A stretch of DNA of 64,000 bases from Prevotella sp. (GTDB lineage: Bacteria; Bacteroidota; Bacteroidia; Bacteroidales; Bacteroidaceae): contig JAEEJK010000110.1 of the NCBI GenBank assembly GCA_016281815.1, forward strand, positions 1 to 64,000, given 5' to 3'. Both the position numbers and the translations under genes were made by a program. Shown in pieces: positions 1 to 7,936 of the stretch (positions are counted from its first letter, which is position 1; every line of letters begins with the position of its first letter). Under the pieces are notes generated by a model. That model was not told the origin of the DNA and made no database searches. It was given only the letters and a program-made list of their open reading frames with translations.

Positions 1-620
1 ATGTATGCGTTCTCCAGAGCCTTGCATCCGTTGAAAGCATAATTTCCCAGTTTGGTCACGCTGTTGGGAATGCTGATGCTCCTCAGTTTCGTGCATCCGC
101 TGAATGCCGACCCACCAATGACGGCACATCCGTCGTTGATGATGACCGATGTCAGGTTGATACATCCATTGAACACGTCTCCATCCATCTCCTCGAGACT
201 TGGACTCAGTTCAGCGGCAGTCAGTGACGTGCAGCCTAGAAAAGCATCACCTTCAAGTTTCTTTATGCTGCTGGGCCAGTTGATGCTGCTCAGGTTCGTG
301 CATTTGTAGAAAGCACGGTAGGAGATGGTCTCAATGTTAGAACCTAAAGATACGTTAGTTAAATCTGTGCAATTCTGGAAAGCATACGAATCAATACTCT
401 TGACTGTGTAGGTGATACCATTGTTGGTAACAGTAGCAGGGATAGTCACATGGCCTGTGTACTTGTTACTGCCAGCAATGACGGCAACCACGAATCCCTT
501 ACTGTCTGTAATTTTGTAATTGACACCGTCTTGTGTGAAAGTGTCTGCCGCTTGTACGCTGATACTTATCAATCCCATTATGATGAGCACAACGATTTTG
601 TTAAGTGTAAAATTCTTCAT
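1..620 (-). CDS. BspA-like leucine-rich-repeat surface protein (3' end beyond window)
   Basis: This gene is missing from the ORF track because its stop lies beyond the left edge. Reading the minus strand from the ATG at 620 gives MKNFTLNKIVVLIIMGLISI..., a signal peptide ending near 'VQAAD'. A short all-beta lead-in ('VNYKITDSKGFVVAVIAGS') is followed by about five 23-residue BspA/LRR_5 repeats of the type 'AFxGCTxLxSIxIPxSVxxLG'. BspA-type repeats are known from Prevotella, Tannerella and Treponema surface proteins that bind host proteins or other bacteria; here adhesion is an inference. A -7 element sits about 100 bp upstream. Family assignment is firm; full length, C-terminal domains and any sorting tail cannot be seen. 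Confidence 0.9.
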   Translation of the reverse strand, partial: MKNFTLNKIVVLIIMGLISISVQAADTFTQDGVNYKITDSKGFVVAVIAGSNKYTGHVTIPATVTNNGITYTVKSIDSYAFQNCTDLTNVSLGSNIETISYRAFYKCTNLSSINWPSSIKKLEGDAFLGCTSLTAAELSPSLEEMDGDVFNGCINLTSVIINDGCAVIGGSAFSGCTKLRSISIPNSVTKLGNYAFNGCKALENAY

Positions 621-718
621 ACTCTTTATAATGATTAGTACTTAAAGGTTAATTTTTTGTTAGATGATTGAATGGATGATTGTTCGTGTTTTTGATGAAT
701 GGGCGCTGTTGTTCCTTG

Positions 719-726
719 CAAATTTA
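719..726 (-). promoter_or_regulatory. -7 promoter element for the BspA-like gene
   Basis: The minus strand reads TAAATTTG, an exact match to the Bacteroidetes -7 consensus TAnnTTTG, about 100 bp before the ATG at 620. No good TTTG -33 box is seen at the usual distance. The rest of the 621-1003 gap holds the SDR terminator and no convincing gene; the 71-aa plus-strand ORF there has no recognisable features. Confidence 0.5.
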
Positions 727-949
727 GGAAAACCGTAGCGACAATGCTTCATGATTCGTCATGTTTTTGGCTCTTGAAAGGCAAAAACTACGGTATACCG
801 TAGGTGAATCAGTGGCATTTCTTGTCATGCTGCTTTGTGATTTTTCCAGAGTAGCCCACGCCGTGAGATATGACTACCTCTCATACTGTGGCTATCGCTA
901 CAGCTATACCGTTGGTGTTTCTCAGTATTTCTTCATGGGTAAAAGAAAT

Positions 950-975
950 CAGCCCCTGTTGCATGGCAGGGGCTG
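950..975 (-). terminator. Hairpin terminator after the SDR gene
   Basis: A perfect 9-bp stem (CAGCCCCTG / CAGGGGCTG) with an 8-nt loop. On the minus strand it is followed by a T-rich run (ATTTCTTTTA). It lies about 29 nt past the stop codon of the SDR gene, where an intrinsic terminator would be expected. Confidence 0.7.
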
Positions 976-1003
976 AATGATGCAAAAGAGTTGAAAAGAA
1001 CTA

Positions 1004-1714
1004 TCAGTCCTCCTTGACTATCGGATAGAGTTCGATAAACTCTCCCTGATGGTTTTTGCCATCATTGATGAGTTCTGCCATTTTCAGACCCACTGTCTCA
1101 ATATCATGGAAGCCTGGAAGGCTCATGTTGCCATTCAGGTCGGTTGTGGTGGGACCGGGATGCACGGAGAAGATCTCCAGAGGTGTGCCGCTCTGCTGGA
1201 ACTCGATGGCCATCACGCCCATCATGGCATTCTGCGCAGCCTTGCTCGTCACGTATGCCAAAGGATGCCAGTAGGGACTGATTTCCGAAGGCACGGTGAT
1301 GTTGACAATCCTTCCTTTATTCTGAGCAAGCAAGGGTATCAATGCCTTGGTAAGGACGAAGGTGCCGATGAAGTTGACATCCAGTGTCTTCTTGATATCG
1401 CTGAGTTCTGTGTGCAGACTGTCAACGCTCATGTCACCTGGGATGCCCGCGTTATTGACCAGCAATGTGAGTCCCGGGTAGTTTTGACTGACCTCTTTGG
1501 CCGCTTTTTCGATGCTTTCAAGGTCTTGGAGTTCGATGTTTACCCATCCAAGTACGTCAACACCAGCCGTCCTTAGTTCGTTGATGGCCTTCTCGGCACG
1601 TTTTTCGTCGCGTGCTCCTAAGATGACTTTCCATCCGCTGAGACCCAGGTGTTTGGCAATTCCGAATCCGATGCCCTTATTGGCACCTGTCACTAATACA
1701 ATGTTCTCCATCAT
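1004..1714 (-). CDS. Short-chain dehydrogenase/reductase (SDR), carbonyl-reductase-like
   Basis: A 236-aa classical SDR of normal length for the family and probably cytosolic. Visible motifs: the Rossmann nucleotide-binding glycine motif TGANKGIG at residues 9-16, the NNAG motif, and the catalytic YxxxK as 'YVTSK'. A catalytic-region serine is plausible in 'VPSEISPYW' just before it. 'GARD' after beta-2 suggests NADP(H) rather than NAD(H), which is inference. The substrate cannot be read from sequence; the overall look resembles carbonyl reductase-like SDRs. Two adjacent ATG codons (1714, 1711) could both start it. A -7 element lies about 90 bp upstream and a hairpin terminator 29 nt downstream, so it appears monocistronic. 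Confidence 0.92.
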   Translation of the reverse strand: MMENIVLVTGANKGIGFGIAKHLGLSGWKVILGARDEKRAEKAINELRTAGVDVLGWVNIELQDLESIEKAAKEVSQNYPGLTLLVNNAGIPGDMSVDSLHTELSDIKKTLDVNFIGTFVLTKALIPLLAQNKGRIVNITVPSEISPYWHPLAYVTSKAAQNAMMGVMAIEFQQSGTPLEIFSVHPGPTTTDLNGNMSLPGFHDIETVGLKMAELINDGKNHQGEFIELYPIVKED

Positions 1715-1801
1715 TCAATCGTTTTTTGTTTTGGTAATTTTACTGCAGCGATTTTTTCTTGATTCTTTTTTCTGTTTCCAATCTTGTTGAAATACAGGAT
1801 G

Positions 1802-1809
1802 CAAAATTA
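1802..1809 (-). promoter_or_regulatory. -7 promoter element for the SDR gene
   Basis: The minus strand reads TAATTTTG, matching TAnnTTTG, about 90 bp upstream of the SDR start. No clear -33 box. From here to 2078 I see no gene: there is a small inverted repeat (TACCATG-AA-CATGGTA, about 1871) and a very T/A-rich stretch. The 61-aa minus ORF at 1807 is low-complexity and overlaps this promoter, so it is probably not real. Confidence 0.5.
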
Positions 1810-2078
1810 CACATAATTCCATAATAACGCCTTTTTTAGCATAGATAATTGAGAATGGAGAAGAAAACTACCATGAACATGGTATTCAATTGGCGCCTTC
1901 GCATATCTAAAGAGATCGCCTACGGCGAGAAATTTTAAGAAAATGTTTAAGAAAATTGTAAGAAAATATTTTTTTACCATTTTTTTATTCATTTTTTACC
2001 ATTTGACTTCCGCTTCGCACGTCGACCGTTGGTTCTGCCCGTCAGGGCACTCCAAATGATAATTCGCTGAATAGTCAC

Positions 2079-2292
2079 GTTCGGAAAAGAAAACAAAAAC
2101 TTCGTATTTTGTTTTGCTTTTCGCTCACCTTTGAATAAATTTCTCACGTTCAGAAAAACATATTCTTATGTATTTCTTTCGCTTAATCGAAATTTTCACT
2201 TTGACTTTTAGTCGAAGATAGGATGCGGTTCGGAAAAGAAAACAAAAACTTCGTGTTTTGTTTTGCTTTTCGCTCACCTTTCACTATCTTTG
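2079..2292 (+). repeat. Three degenerate tandem copies of a promoter-bearing palindromic repeat
   Basis: Three units begin with 'GTTCGGAAAAG' or a close variant, near 2079, 2147 and 2228. Units 1 and 3 share about 55 bp including the inverted repeat AAAACAAAAAC...GTTTTGTTTTG. Only unit 3 ends in an intact TTTCACTATCTTTG, which forms the promoter of the next gene; in unit 1 that end is lost ('CACCTTTGAATAAA'). A related element lies at 23775-23927, including the same 17-bp flank GTCGAAGATAGGATGCG. Confidence 0.75.
2262..2292 (+). promoter_or_regulatory. Promoter of the glycosyltransferase pair (-33/-7)
   Basis: TTTG at 2262-2265, exactly 19 bp, then TATCTTTG at 2285-2292: a full match to the Bacteroidetes housekeeping promoter TTTG-N19-TAnnTTTG. 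The expected transcription start is about 7 nt on, within a few bases of the ATG at 2302. The mRNA should therefore be leaderless or nearly so, and the upstream track start at 2263 is ruled out because it precedes the transcript. Confidence 0.8.
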
Positions 2293-2301
2293 ACCTCAGA
2301 T

Positions 2302-3576
2302 ATGAGAGTACTGATTGTCAATACAAGTGAAAGGGCGGGCGGGGCTGCCGTGGCAGCATGCCGCCTGATGGACGCGCTCAACAACAACGGGGTGAAAGCC
2401 AAGATGCTGGTGCGCGACAAGGAGAGCGAGAATATCTCCGTGGCAGACATGGGCAGAGGCATGATGACACAGCGGCATTTCCTCAGGGAACGGCTCGCAG
2501 TATATGCCCATCTGCATTTCTCGAAAAAACACCTCTTCGATATCGATATCGCCAATGCCGGTTTCGACATCACACGGACGAGGGAGTTTCGGGAAGCGGA
2601 TATCATCCATCTGCACTGGGTCAACCAGGGCATGCTCTCGTTGTCGGGCATCAAGCGGATCCTGGACAGCGGGAAACCCGTGGTGTGGACCATGCATGAC
2701 GCATGGCCCTCGACGGCTATCTGCCACCTCACCATGGATTGCAAGAGATACAAGACCCGTTGCCACCACTGCCTTTACCTGCCAGGGGGAGGGGGCGACA
2801 ACGACCTCGCCTCACGGGTATGGGCACGCAAGAAAGCCCTGTACGATGGCAGCAGCATCTATTTCGTGGCATGCAGCCGCTGGTTGGAGCGTGAGGCGAA
2901 ACAGAGTGCGCTGCTCGCAGGACAGCATATCACCAGCATCCCCAATACCATCGACACAAGGGTATTCCGGCGTACGGACAAGATGAAGGCGCGGGAGGCC
3001 TTGGGACTGCCGAAAGACAAAAAACTCGTTCTCTTCGTCTCGCAGCGCGTCACCAATCCCAACAAGGGCATGGACTACCTGGCGGAGGCCTGTCGCCTGC
3101 TCATCGCGGAACATCCTGAGATGAGGGAGCAGGCTGCCCTCGTCATCCTGGGCGGCCATGCGGAGGAAGTGCAAGACCAACTCTCGCTGCCGACTTTCCC
3201 GCTCGGTTATGTTTCCGACGAGCACAGGATCGTCGATGTATACAATGCCGCAGACTTGTTCGTGCTGCCTTCATTGTCAGAAAACCTGCCCAACACCATC
3301 ATGGAGGCGATGGCCTGCGGTGTTCCGTGCGTGGGATTCAAAGTGGGAGGGATTCCTGAGGAGATCGACCATCTGAAAACGGGGTATGTGGCGGCCTACA
3401 GGGATGCCGCTGACCTGATGAAGGGCATCCATTGGATTCTTATCGAGGCGGATGCCAGCGAACTGAGTCGGCAGGCGGTGAGAAAGGTGGCCACCCAGTA
3501 TTCGCAGGACAGTGTCGCACTGCGCTACATTGAGGTTTACAATCATGCCATGGCCTTCAAACACTACGGACTATGA
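2302..3576 (+). CDS. Glycosyltransferase family 4 protein
   Basis: A 424-aa GT-B fold glycosyltransferase, here started at MRVLIVNTSERAGGA. The track start at 2263 overlaps the promoter. The N-terminal half begins with the glycine-rich 'SERAGGAAVAA' loop. The C-terminal half carries the GT4 signature 'SENLPNTIMEAMACGVP', whose two glutamates (about residues 327 and 335) form the EX7E motif that contacts the sugar-nucleotide donor. GT4 enzymes are retaining; donor and acceptor cannot be told. The stop overlaps the start of the next gene (GT2) by 4 nt (ATGA), so the two are translationally coupled and probably build the same polysaccharide. No polymerase or flippase gene is nearby. Confidence 0.9.
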   Translation: MRVLIVNTSERAGGAAVAACRLMDALNNNGVKAKMLVRDKESENISVADMGRGMMTQRHFLRERLAVYAHLHFSKKHLFDIDIANAGFDITRTREFREADIIHLHWVNQGMLSLSGIKRILDSGKPVVWTMHDAWPSTAICHLTMDCKRYKTRCHHCLYLPGGGGDNDLASRVWARKKALYDGSSIYFVACSRWLEREAKQSALLAGQHITSIPNTIDTRVFRRTDKMKAREALGLPKDKKLVLFVSQRVTNPNKGMDYLAEACRLLIAEHPEMREQAALVILGGHAEEVQDQLSLPTFPLGYVSDEHRIVDVYNAADLFVLPSLSENLPNTIMEAMACGVPCVGFKVGGIPEEIDHLKTGYVAAYRDAADLMKGIHWILIEADASELSRQAVRKVATQYSQDSVALRYIEVYNHAMAFKHYGL

Positions 3577-4376
3577 GAATCTCCATCGTCACCATCACCT
3601 ATAATGCTGCCTCCACGCTGCGGCCCACGCTCGACAGTGTGGCGATGCAGGAGCATGATGATGTGGAGCATATCATCGTCGATGGCGCCTCCACAGATGC
3701 CACGGCGGATATCGCGAGGCAATATGCAGAGGCTGAGGCGCAGTCTGACAACGGCCATGAGGTGATTGTCATGTCGGAGCCCGACCATGGCCTGTATGAT
3801 GCGATGAACAAGGGCCTGCGCCTCGTCACAGGCGATTATGTGTGTTTCCTCAATGCAGGCGACCGCCTGCCGGAAAACACCACACTCACGAAGGTGGCCG
3901 AGGTGGCAGAACTGGGTGGCGACGGCAACCGCCCCGGGGTGGTCTATGGCGATACCGACCTCATCGACGCGGAAGGACGGTTTGTGGGCCACCGCCATCA
4001 TGCCGCGCCTGAAAGCCTCTCGTGGCGGTCTTTCCGGAAAGGCATGCTGGTCTGCCATCAGGCTTTCTATGCCCGCACAGACCTTGCCAGGGAGGTGGAA
4101 TATGATTTGCGCTACCGCCTGTCGGCTGATGTCGACTGGTGCATCCGTGTCATGAAGAAGGCGGAGGAGCGGAAAGCACCGCTCGTCAGGGTGCACGAGG
4201 TGGTGGCTCTCTATCTCAGGGAAGGGCAGTCGACGCTTCATCACCGCGCTTCCTTGCAAGAGCGCTTTGATGTGATGCGCCGCCATTACGGTCTGCTCTC
4301 CACTCTGTTGATGCATGCATGGTTTTTCGTGCGTGCGGGATGGCGGAAACTGACTGCCTCCAGGCACTCAGGCTAA
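3573..4376 (+). CDS. Glycosyltransferase family 2 protein
   Basis: 267 aa, GT-A fold. The start 'MRISIVTITYNAASTL' is typical of GT2, followed by 'IIVDGASTDAT' (nucleotide-sugar binding aspartate) and 'GLYDAMNKGLRLVTGDYVCFLNAGD'. The last of these takes the DXD position, with AGD in place of a canonical DXD. This variant is common in the WcaE/colanic-acid-like subgroup. 'RLSADVDWCIRV' probably supplies the catalytic-base region. It overlaps the GT4 gene by 4 nt and shares its promoter. A role in capsule or exopolysaccharide assembly is inferred from family and pairing. Confidence 0.9.
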   Translation: MRISIVTITYNAASTLRPTLDSVAMQEHDDVEHIIVDGASTDATADIARQYAEAEAQSDNGHEVIVMSEPDHGLYDAMNKGLRLVTGDYVCFLNAGDRLPENTTLTKVAEVAELGGDGNRPGVVYGDTDLIDAEGRFVGHRHHAAPESLSWRSFRKGMLVCHQAFYARTDLAREVEYDLRYRLSADVDWCIRVMKKAEERKAPLVRVHEVVALYLREGQSTLHHRASLQERFDVMRRHYGLLSTLLMHAWFFVRAGWRKLTASRHSG

Positions 4377-4382
4377 AACGTA

Positions 4383-5861
4383 ATGCTGGCGATGATGAGT
4401 AATTATTGGCAAATACCCTTATTAACAATCTTGTTTGTGATGCTGCCCAACTCTACCCATGATGAATCAAGAACTGCAGACCGTGTGAGGCCTGCCACTC
4501 AGGCAGGGCGCTTCTATGAGGCCGACCCGTCTGAACTGATGAAGGAACTCGATGCTTGTTTCGGCAGGCATGGTGATACGGCTGTCAGCGATGACATCGC
4601 TGCCCTGGTCGTGCCGCATGCCGGTTATTATTTTTCGGCCAATGTGGCTGCCTCTGCATTCGCCATGCTCCGTCCAGAGCACCATTATCAGCGTATCTTC
4701 CTGCTGGGCCCCAGTCATTACGCATGGCTCAACGGTGCCTCTGTCAACGTGGCAGATGATTATTACTCCACTCCGTTGGGCACCATACCCGTCGACCATG
4801 CCACAGCAGCGGCACTGATAGCGGCCGACAGCGTGTTTCATTACAACGAACGGGCGCACGACCGGGAGCACTGCCTGGAGGTGCAACTGCCGTTCCTGCA
4901 GACACGTCTCAGTGAGATGCCGCCCATTGTGCCCATCATCATCAGTACCAACAAATACGACCATCTGAAGCGCATTGCCGCTGCACTGAAACCTTATTTT
5001 ACTCCCGACAACCTGTTCGTCATCAGTAGCGATTTCTCTCATTATCCTACCTATGAGGGGGCTTGCCGGGCGGACAAACTGACGGGCGATGCCTTGCTGA
5101 CAGGCAATGCCGACCATTTCATCGACGTGATAGAGGAGAATGCGCGCAGGGGTATCCCTGGTCTTGAGACATCGGCCTGTGGCGAGTTTGCCATCATCAC
5201 CTTGCTCATGATGCTCGACAGCCAATATGACGTGCGGCATATCCTATATCAGAACTCAGGGGATATCGACCCCGAGCGCCGCGATAGGGTGGTGGGCTAT
5301 CATTCTTTCGCTGTCATGCGGAGAAAAGGCTTTTCTCTCACAGAGGAGGACAAGAACCAACTCCATGAGATTGCCTGGCGCAGTCTGACAACGGCCTTTG
5401 AGGGAAAACCCATCCCCAACCCGGAGGTGTCGGATGTTCTGAAAACACCGTGTGGCGCCTTTGTCACATTGAAGAAAAACGGACAGTTGCGTGGATGTAT
5501 CGGATACATGGCTGAGGACACCCCGCTCCATGAGATTGTAGCGGAGATGGCGCGGTCGGCGGCTTTTGAGGATTACCGTTTCCCGCGTCTCCAGCGGTCT
5601 GAGTTGCGCGACATCGACGTGGAAATCTCCGTGCTCACGCCCCGCCGCCGCATCCAAAGCATCGATGAGTTCCAACTCCACCGCCATGGTCTGCTCATCC
5701 GCAAGGGCAATCATAGCGGCACGTTCCTTCCCCAGGTGGCTGATGAGGTGAACTGGACAAAAGAAGAGTTTTTCGGCCATTGCGCCCGCGACAAGGCCGG
5801 CATCGGATGGGACGGATGGCGCGATGCAGAGTTATACGTCTATGAGGCCATTGTGTTTTAG
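4383..5861 (+). CDS. AmmeMemoRadiSam system protein: Memo domain fused to AMMECR1 domain
   Basis: A 492-aa two-domain protein. Residues about 35-310 are a MEMO1-like domain starting 'ATQAGRFYEADPSEL', with the expected metal-site residues in 'VVPHAGYYF', 'LLGPSHYAW' and 'ETSACGEF', and a further histidine in 'SSDFSHYP'. Residues about 320-490 are an AMMECR1 domain with the hallmark 'LRGCIGYM'. The fused B+A arrangement is known in Bacteroidetes; the partner radical-SAM enzyme is often adjacent but is not in this window. A hydrophobic N-terminus (residues 9-20) may be a signal or anchor. Three in-frame ATGs (4383, 4392, 4395) make the exact start uncertain. It starts 6 nt after the GT2 stop and its stop overlaps the convergent ATPase gene by 4 nt. 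Biochemical role: unclear. Confidence 0.9.
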   Translation: MLAMMSNYWQIPLLTILFVMLPNSTHDESRTADRVRPATQAGRFYEADPSELMKELDACFGRHGDTAVSDDIAALVVPHAGYYFSANVAASAFAMLRPEHHYQRIFLLGPSHYAWLNGASVNVADDYYSTPLGTIPVDHATAAALIAADSVFHYNERAHDREHCLEVQLPFLQTRLSEMPPIVPIIISTNKYDHLKRIAAALKPYFTPDNLFVISSDFSHYPTYEGACRADKLTGDALLTGNADHFIDVIEENARRGIPGLETSACGEFAIITLLMMLDSQYDVRHILYQNSGDIDPERRDRVVGYHSFAVMRRKGFSLTEEDKNQLHEIAWRSLTTAFEGKPIPNPEVSDVLKTPCGAFVTLKKNGQLRGCIGYMAEDTPLHEIVAEMARSAAFEDYRFPRLQRSELRDIDVEISVLTPRRRIQSIDEFQLHRHGLLIRKGNHSGTFLPQVADEVNWTKEEFFGHCARDKAGIGWDGWRDAELYVYEAIVF

Positions 5862-7414
5862 GCGATGACCCATTCCTCGATGGTGCGGGTCTTTGTCGAG
5901 AATGACAGACCGATCTTATGCAACTGTCGTCCTTCATAACTGAAGGGTATCATATAACCTTTTTGGTCAATCTGCTCCAGCGCTTTCTGCGCAGGCTGGT
6001 CGATTTTCAGTTCGAAGACATAGACATCGGTGCGCGACTGCCACAGCACGTCGATGCGGCCTCTGGCTGTCCTGACCTCCGTCAGCAAGTAGCGCCCCAT
6101 GAGTGAGAACACCACATAGAGTAACTGCTGGAAGTGCCCCTCTGTGGTGGCTCCTTCCGCATAGGGTATGGAGGCGAGGAATGCCTTCAGGCGCTCCAGC
6201 ATCTCTTCCATGTCATTTTTGCGCAGGGCACGGTACATGTCAACGATGCTGTTGGTTGTGGCCGAAATGTCATCCCAGACGTAGTAGGGGGCAAGGGCAT
6301 CCATCATGCCTTGAAATACCTCATTGTTGGGATAGCCTAAGGTGTAGGTGTCTGTGTCACTGTCGTAGTCCTTGATGGTAAGGTAGCCGCTCTGATAGAA
6401 CAATGGCAGGATGCTCTTCATCTGCTCCGTGGGCGCGTCAAACTCTGTCGATCGAGCCAAACTTCCCTCTAACCGCGTGATGTCGGTACCGAATTTTTGG
6501 AGCATATTGACCAGCACGGTGGGGGTGCCCGTCTCAAACCAATGGTCTTTAATGCGCCTGTCAACCAAAGCATTCAGCAGGCTGAACGGATTGTAAACGT
6601 CAGTCAGATCCTCAGCGAAATGATAGCCGTCGTATTTCTCTTTCAATTGCCGATAGGCCTCCTCAGTGCTGATACCCATGTCGGCAGCCATGTCGGCGAC
6701 GGCATCGCCCCATTGCTCATGCAGTTCCTGCTCAGTGATGCCACAGACGGCAGAATACTCCGGCACCATCGTGATGCGCTTCAGGTTGTTCAGTTCGCTG
6801 AAAATGCTGAGTTGTGAGAATTTGGAAATGCCGGTGATGAAAACAAAGCGCAGCCACTCATCGCAGTCCTTCAGTGGGGCATAGAATGCACGTAGGGCCA
6901 AGCGCATCTCGTCGAGTTGCTCTGGTTGGTGCATCACGCTGAGCAGCGGTGCATCATACTCATCGATGAGTACCACCACTTTCTTGCCATATTTTTCAGT
7001 ACAACTTTTGATGAGATTCGCCAAGCGGTCGCCAGGTTCGTCACTGCTCCGTTCAATGCCGTACTTCTCCTCCAGCCATCCAAGTTGCGTGCCTACGCGT
7101 AACTTCATGTAGGCCACCCCTCCGTCTTTGGCAGATGCCAGACTGATGTGGAGTACAGGATATTTTACCCATTCCGTTTCCATGCGTCCTGCCTCCAGTC
7201 CTTCAAACAGATCGCGGCGTCCTTCAAAATAACTTTTCATTGTGGACAGCAACAGTGACTTTCCGAAGCGCCGTGGGCGGCTGAGAAAGACAAACTGAAA
7301 CTGCTGGGCAAGACGATAGACATAGCCTGTCTTGTCAGCATACATATAACCGCCTTCGCGAATTTTCTCGAAGGTCTGTATGCCAATGGGGTATCTGAAC
7401 TTCCTGGGTGCCAT
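5858..7414 (-). CDS. AAA-ATPase-like protein with C-terminal PD-(D/E)XK nuclease domain
   Basis: 518 aa from MAPRKFRYPIG. The longer track ORF (from 7447) would begin upstream of the -7 element at 7435-7442, so the internal ATG is preferred. The N-terminal part is the 'AAA-ATPase-like' family: 'YADKTGYVYRL', a P-loop variant 'SRPRRFGKSLLLST', and a Walker-B-like 'VVLIDEYDAPLL'. The C-terminus has the nuclease-superfamily pattern 'GRIDVLW...VYVFELKID...ALEQIDQKGY' (D, then ExK). The family occurs in many copies in Bacteroidetes; its cellular role is not established. A broken C-terminal remnant of the same family lies at 23927-24115. Its stop overlaps that of the convergent Memo-AMMECR1 gene. 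Confidence 0.88.
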   Translation of the reverse strand: MAPRKFRYPIGIQTFEKIREGGYMYADKTGYVYRLAQQFQFVFLSRPRRFGKSLLLSTMKSYFEGRRDLFEGLEAGRMETEWVKYPVLHISLASAKDGGVAYMKLRVGTQLGWLEEKYGIERSSDEPGDRLANLIKSCTEKYGKKVVVLIDEYDAPLLSVMHQPEQLDEMRLALRAFYAPLKDCDEWLRFVFITGISKFSQLSIFSELNNLKRITMVPEYSAVCGITEQELHEQWGDAVADMAADMGISTEEAYRQLKEKYDGYHFAEDLTDVYNPFSLLNALVDRRIKDHWFETGTPTVLVNMLQKFGTDITRLEGSLARSTEFDAPTEQMKSILPLFYQSGYLTIKDYDSDTDTYTLGYPNNEVFQGMMDALAPYYVWDDISATTNSIVDMYRALRKNDMEEMLERLKAFLASIPYAEGATTEGHFQQLLYVVFSLMGRYLLTEVRTARGRIDVLWQSRTDVYVFELKIDQPAQKALEQIDQKGYMIPFSYEGRQLHKIGLSFSTKTRTIEEWVIA

Positions 7415-7434
7415 GATGTTGTAGTTTATCTGCA

Positions 7435-7442
7435 CAAAGTTA
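7435..7442 (-). promoter_or_regulatory. -7 promoter element for the AAA-ATPase-like gene
   Basis: The minus strand reads TAACTTTG, matching TAnnTTTG. It overlaps codons of the track ORF and places transcription start near 7428, about 14 nt before the ATG at 7414. No exact TTTG -33 box. Confidence 0.6.
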
Positions 7443-7695
7443 GTCAATAATTATCAATTTTGCAATTCTTTGGTCGAAAAACGGCCATTTTCCTTGTGCG
7501 AATCTCATGAACCTCCATGAACGAATTCTAATAACCGACAGTGGTCTGACTTCATTCTCAGTTGTAACTAATTCTCCGCTCTTCCCCTGTATGAGGAGTG
7601 ACCATTATCCATCTCGTTGAATGATCTCCTCATCTCCTATAATGAATAGCAGAAAACATTTTGTTGCCATTTAAATAAAAACCATATCTAAATAC

Positions 7696-7726
7696 TTGGA
7701 ATTTAGTTGAAATAATCGTAACTTTG
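7696..7726 (+). promoter_or_regulatory. Promoter of the large BspA/GLUG gene
   Basis: TTGG at 7696-7699, 19 bp, then TAACTTTG at 7719-7726, one mismatch from TTTG-N19-TAnnTTTG. This predicts an unusually long 5' leader of about 200 nt before the ATG at 7937. The 66-aa ORF in the leader has no recognisable features and is not called. The rest of 7448-7695 shows nothing definite. Confidence 0.6.
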
Positions 7727-7936
7727 CGATGTTGGGCCATGCTGTGATTCATCAGAAAGCAGTTGGCTGTACAGAAGCGAAATCAGATGTGGATGCTCAC
7801 ATTTTTTGTGCCCAAAAGGCCATTTCGTGCGCCAACCCCCCTGTTTCATGTGATACGCTTAGAAAAGCATATAACTCTGCAAATTTAGGACTGTCTTTGC
7901 ATCATAAAGAACAAAAATCGATCAAATAATAAGAAT

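Noticed and set aside
761-976. 71-aa plus-strand ORF upstream of the SDR terminator
   Set aside because: Its 3' end runs through the hairpin terminator and no family features are visible.
1807-1992. 61-aa minus-strand ORF
   Set aside because: Low-complexity K/F/L-rich product, overlaps the SDR promoter region, no recognisable motif; a consequence of an A/T-rich stretch.
5858-7414. Mobile-element transposase
   Set aside because: The P-loop and ExK motifs fit the AAA-ATPase-like/PD-(D/E)XK family; there are no terminal inverted repeats or integrase motifs.
7729-7929. 66-aa ORF in the leader of the large BspA gene
   Set aside because: It begins just after the -7 box, but has no motif, signal or conserved look; more likely untranslated leader.
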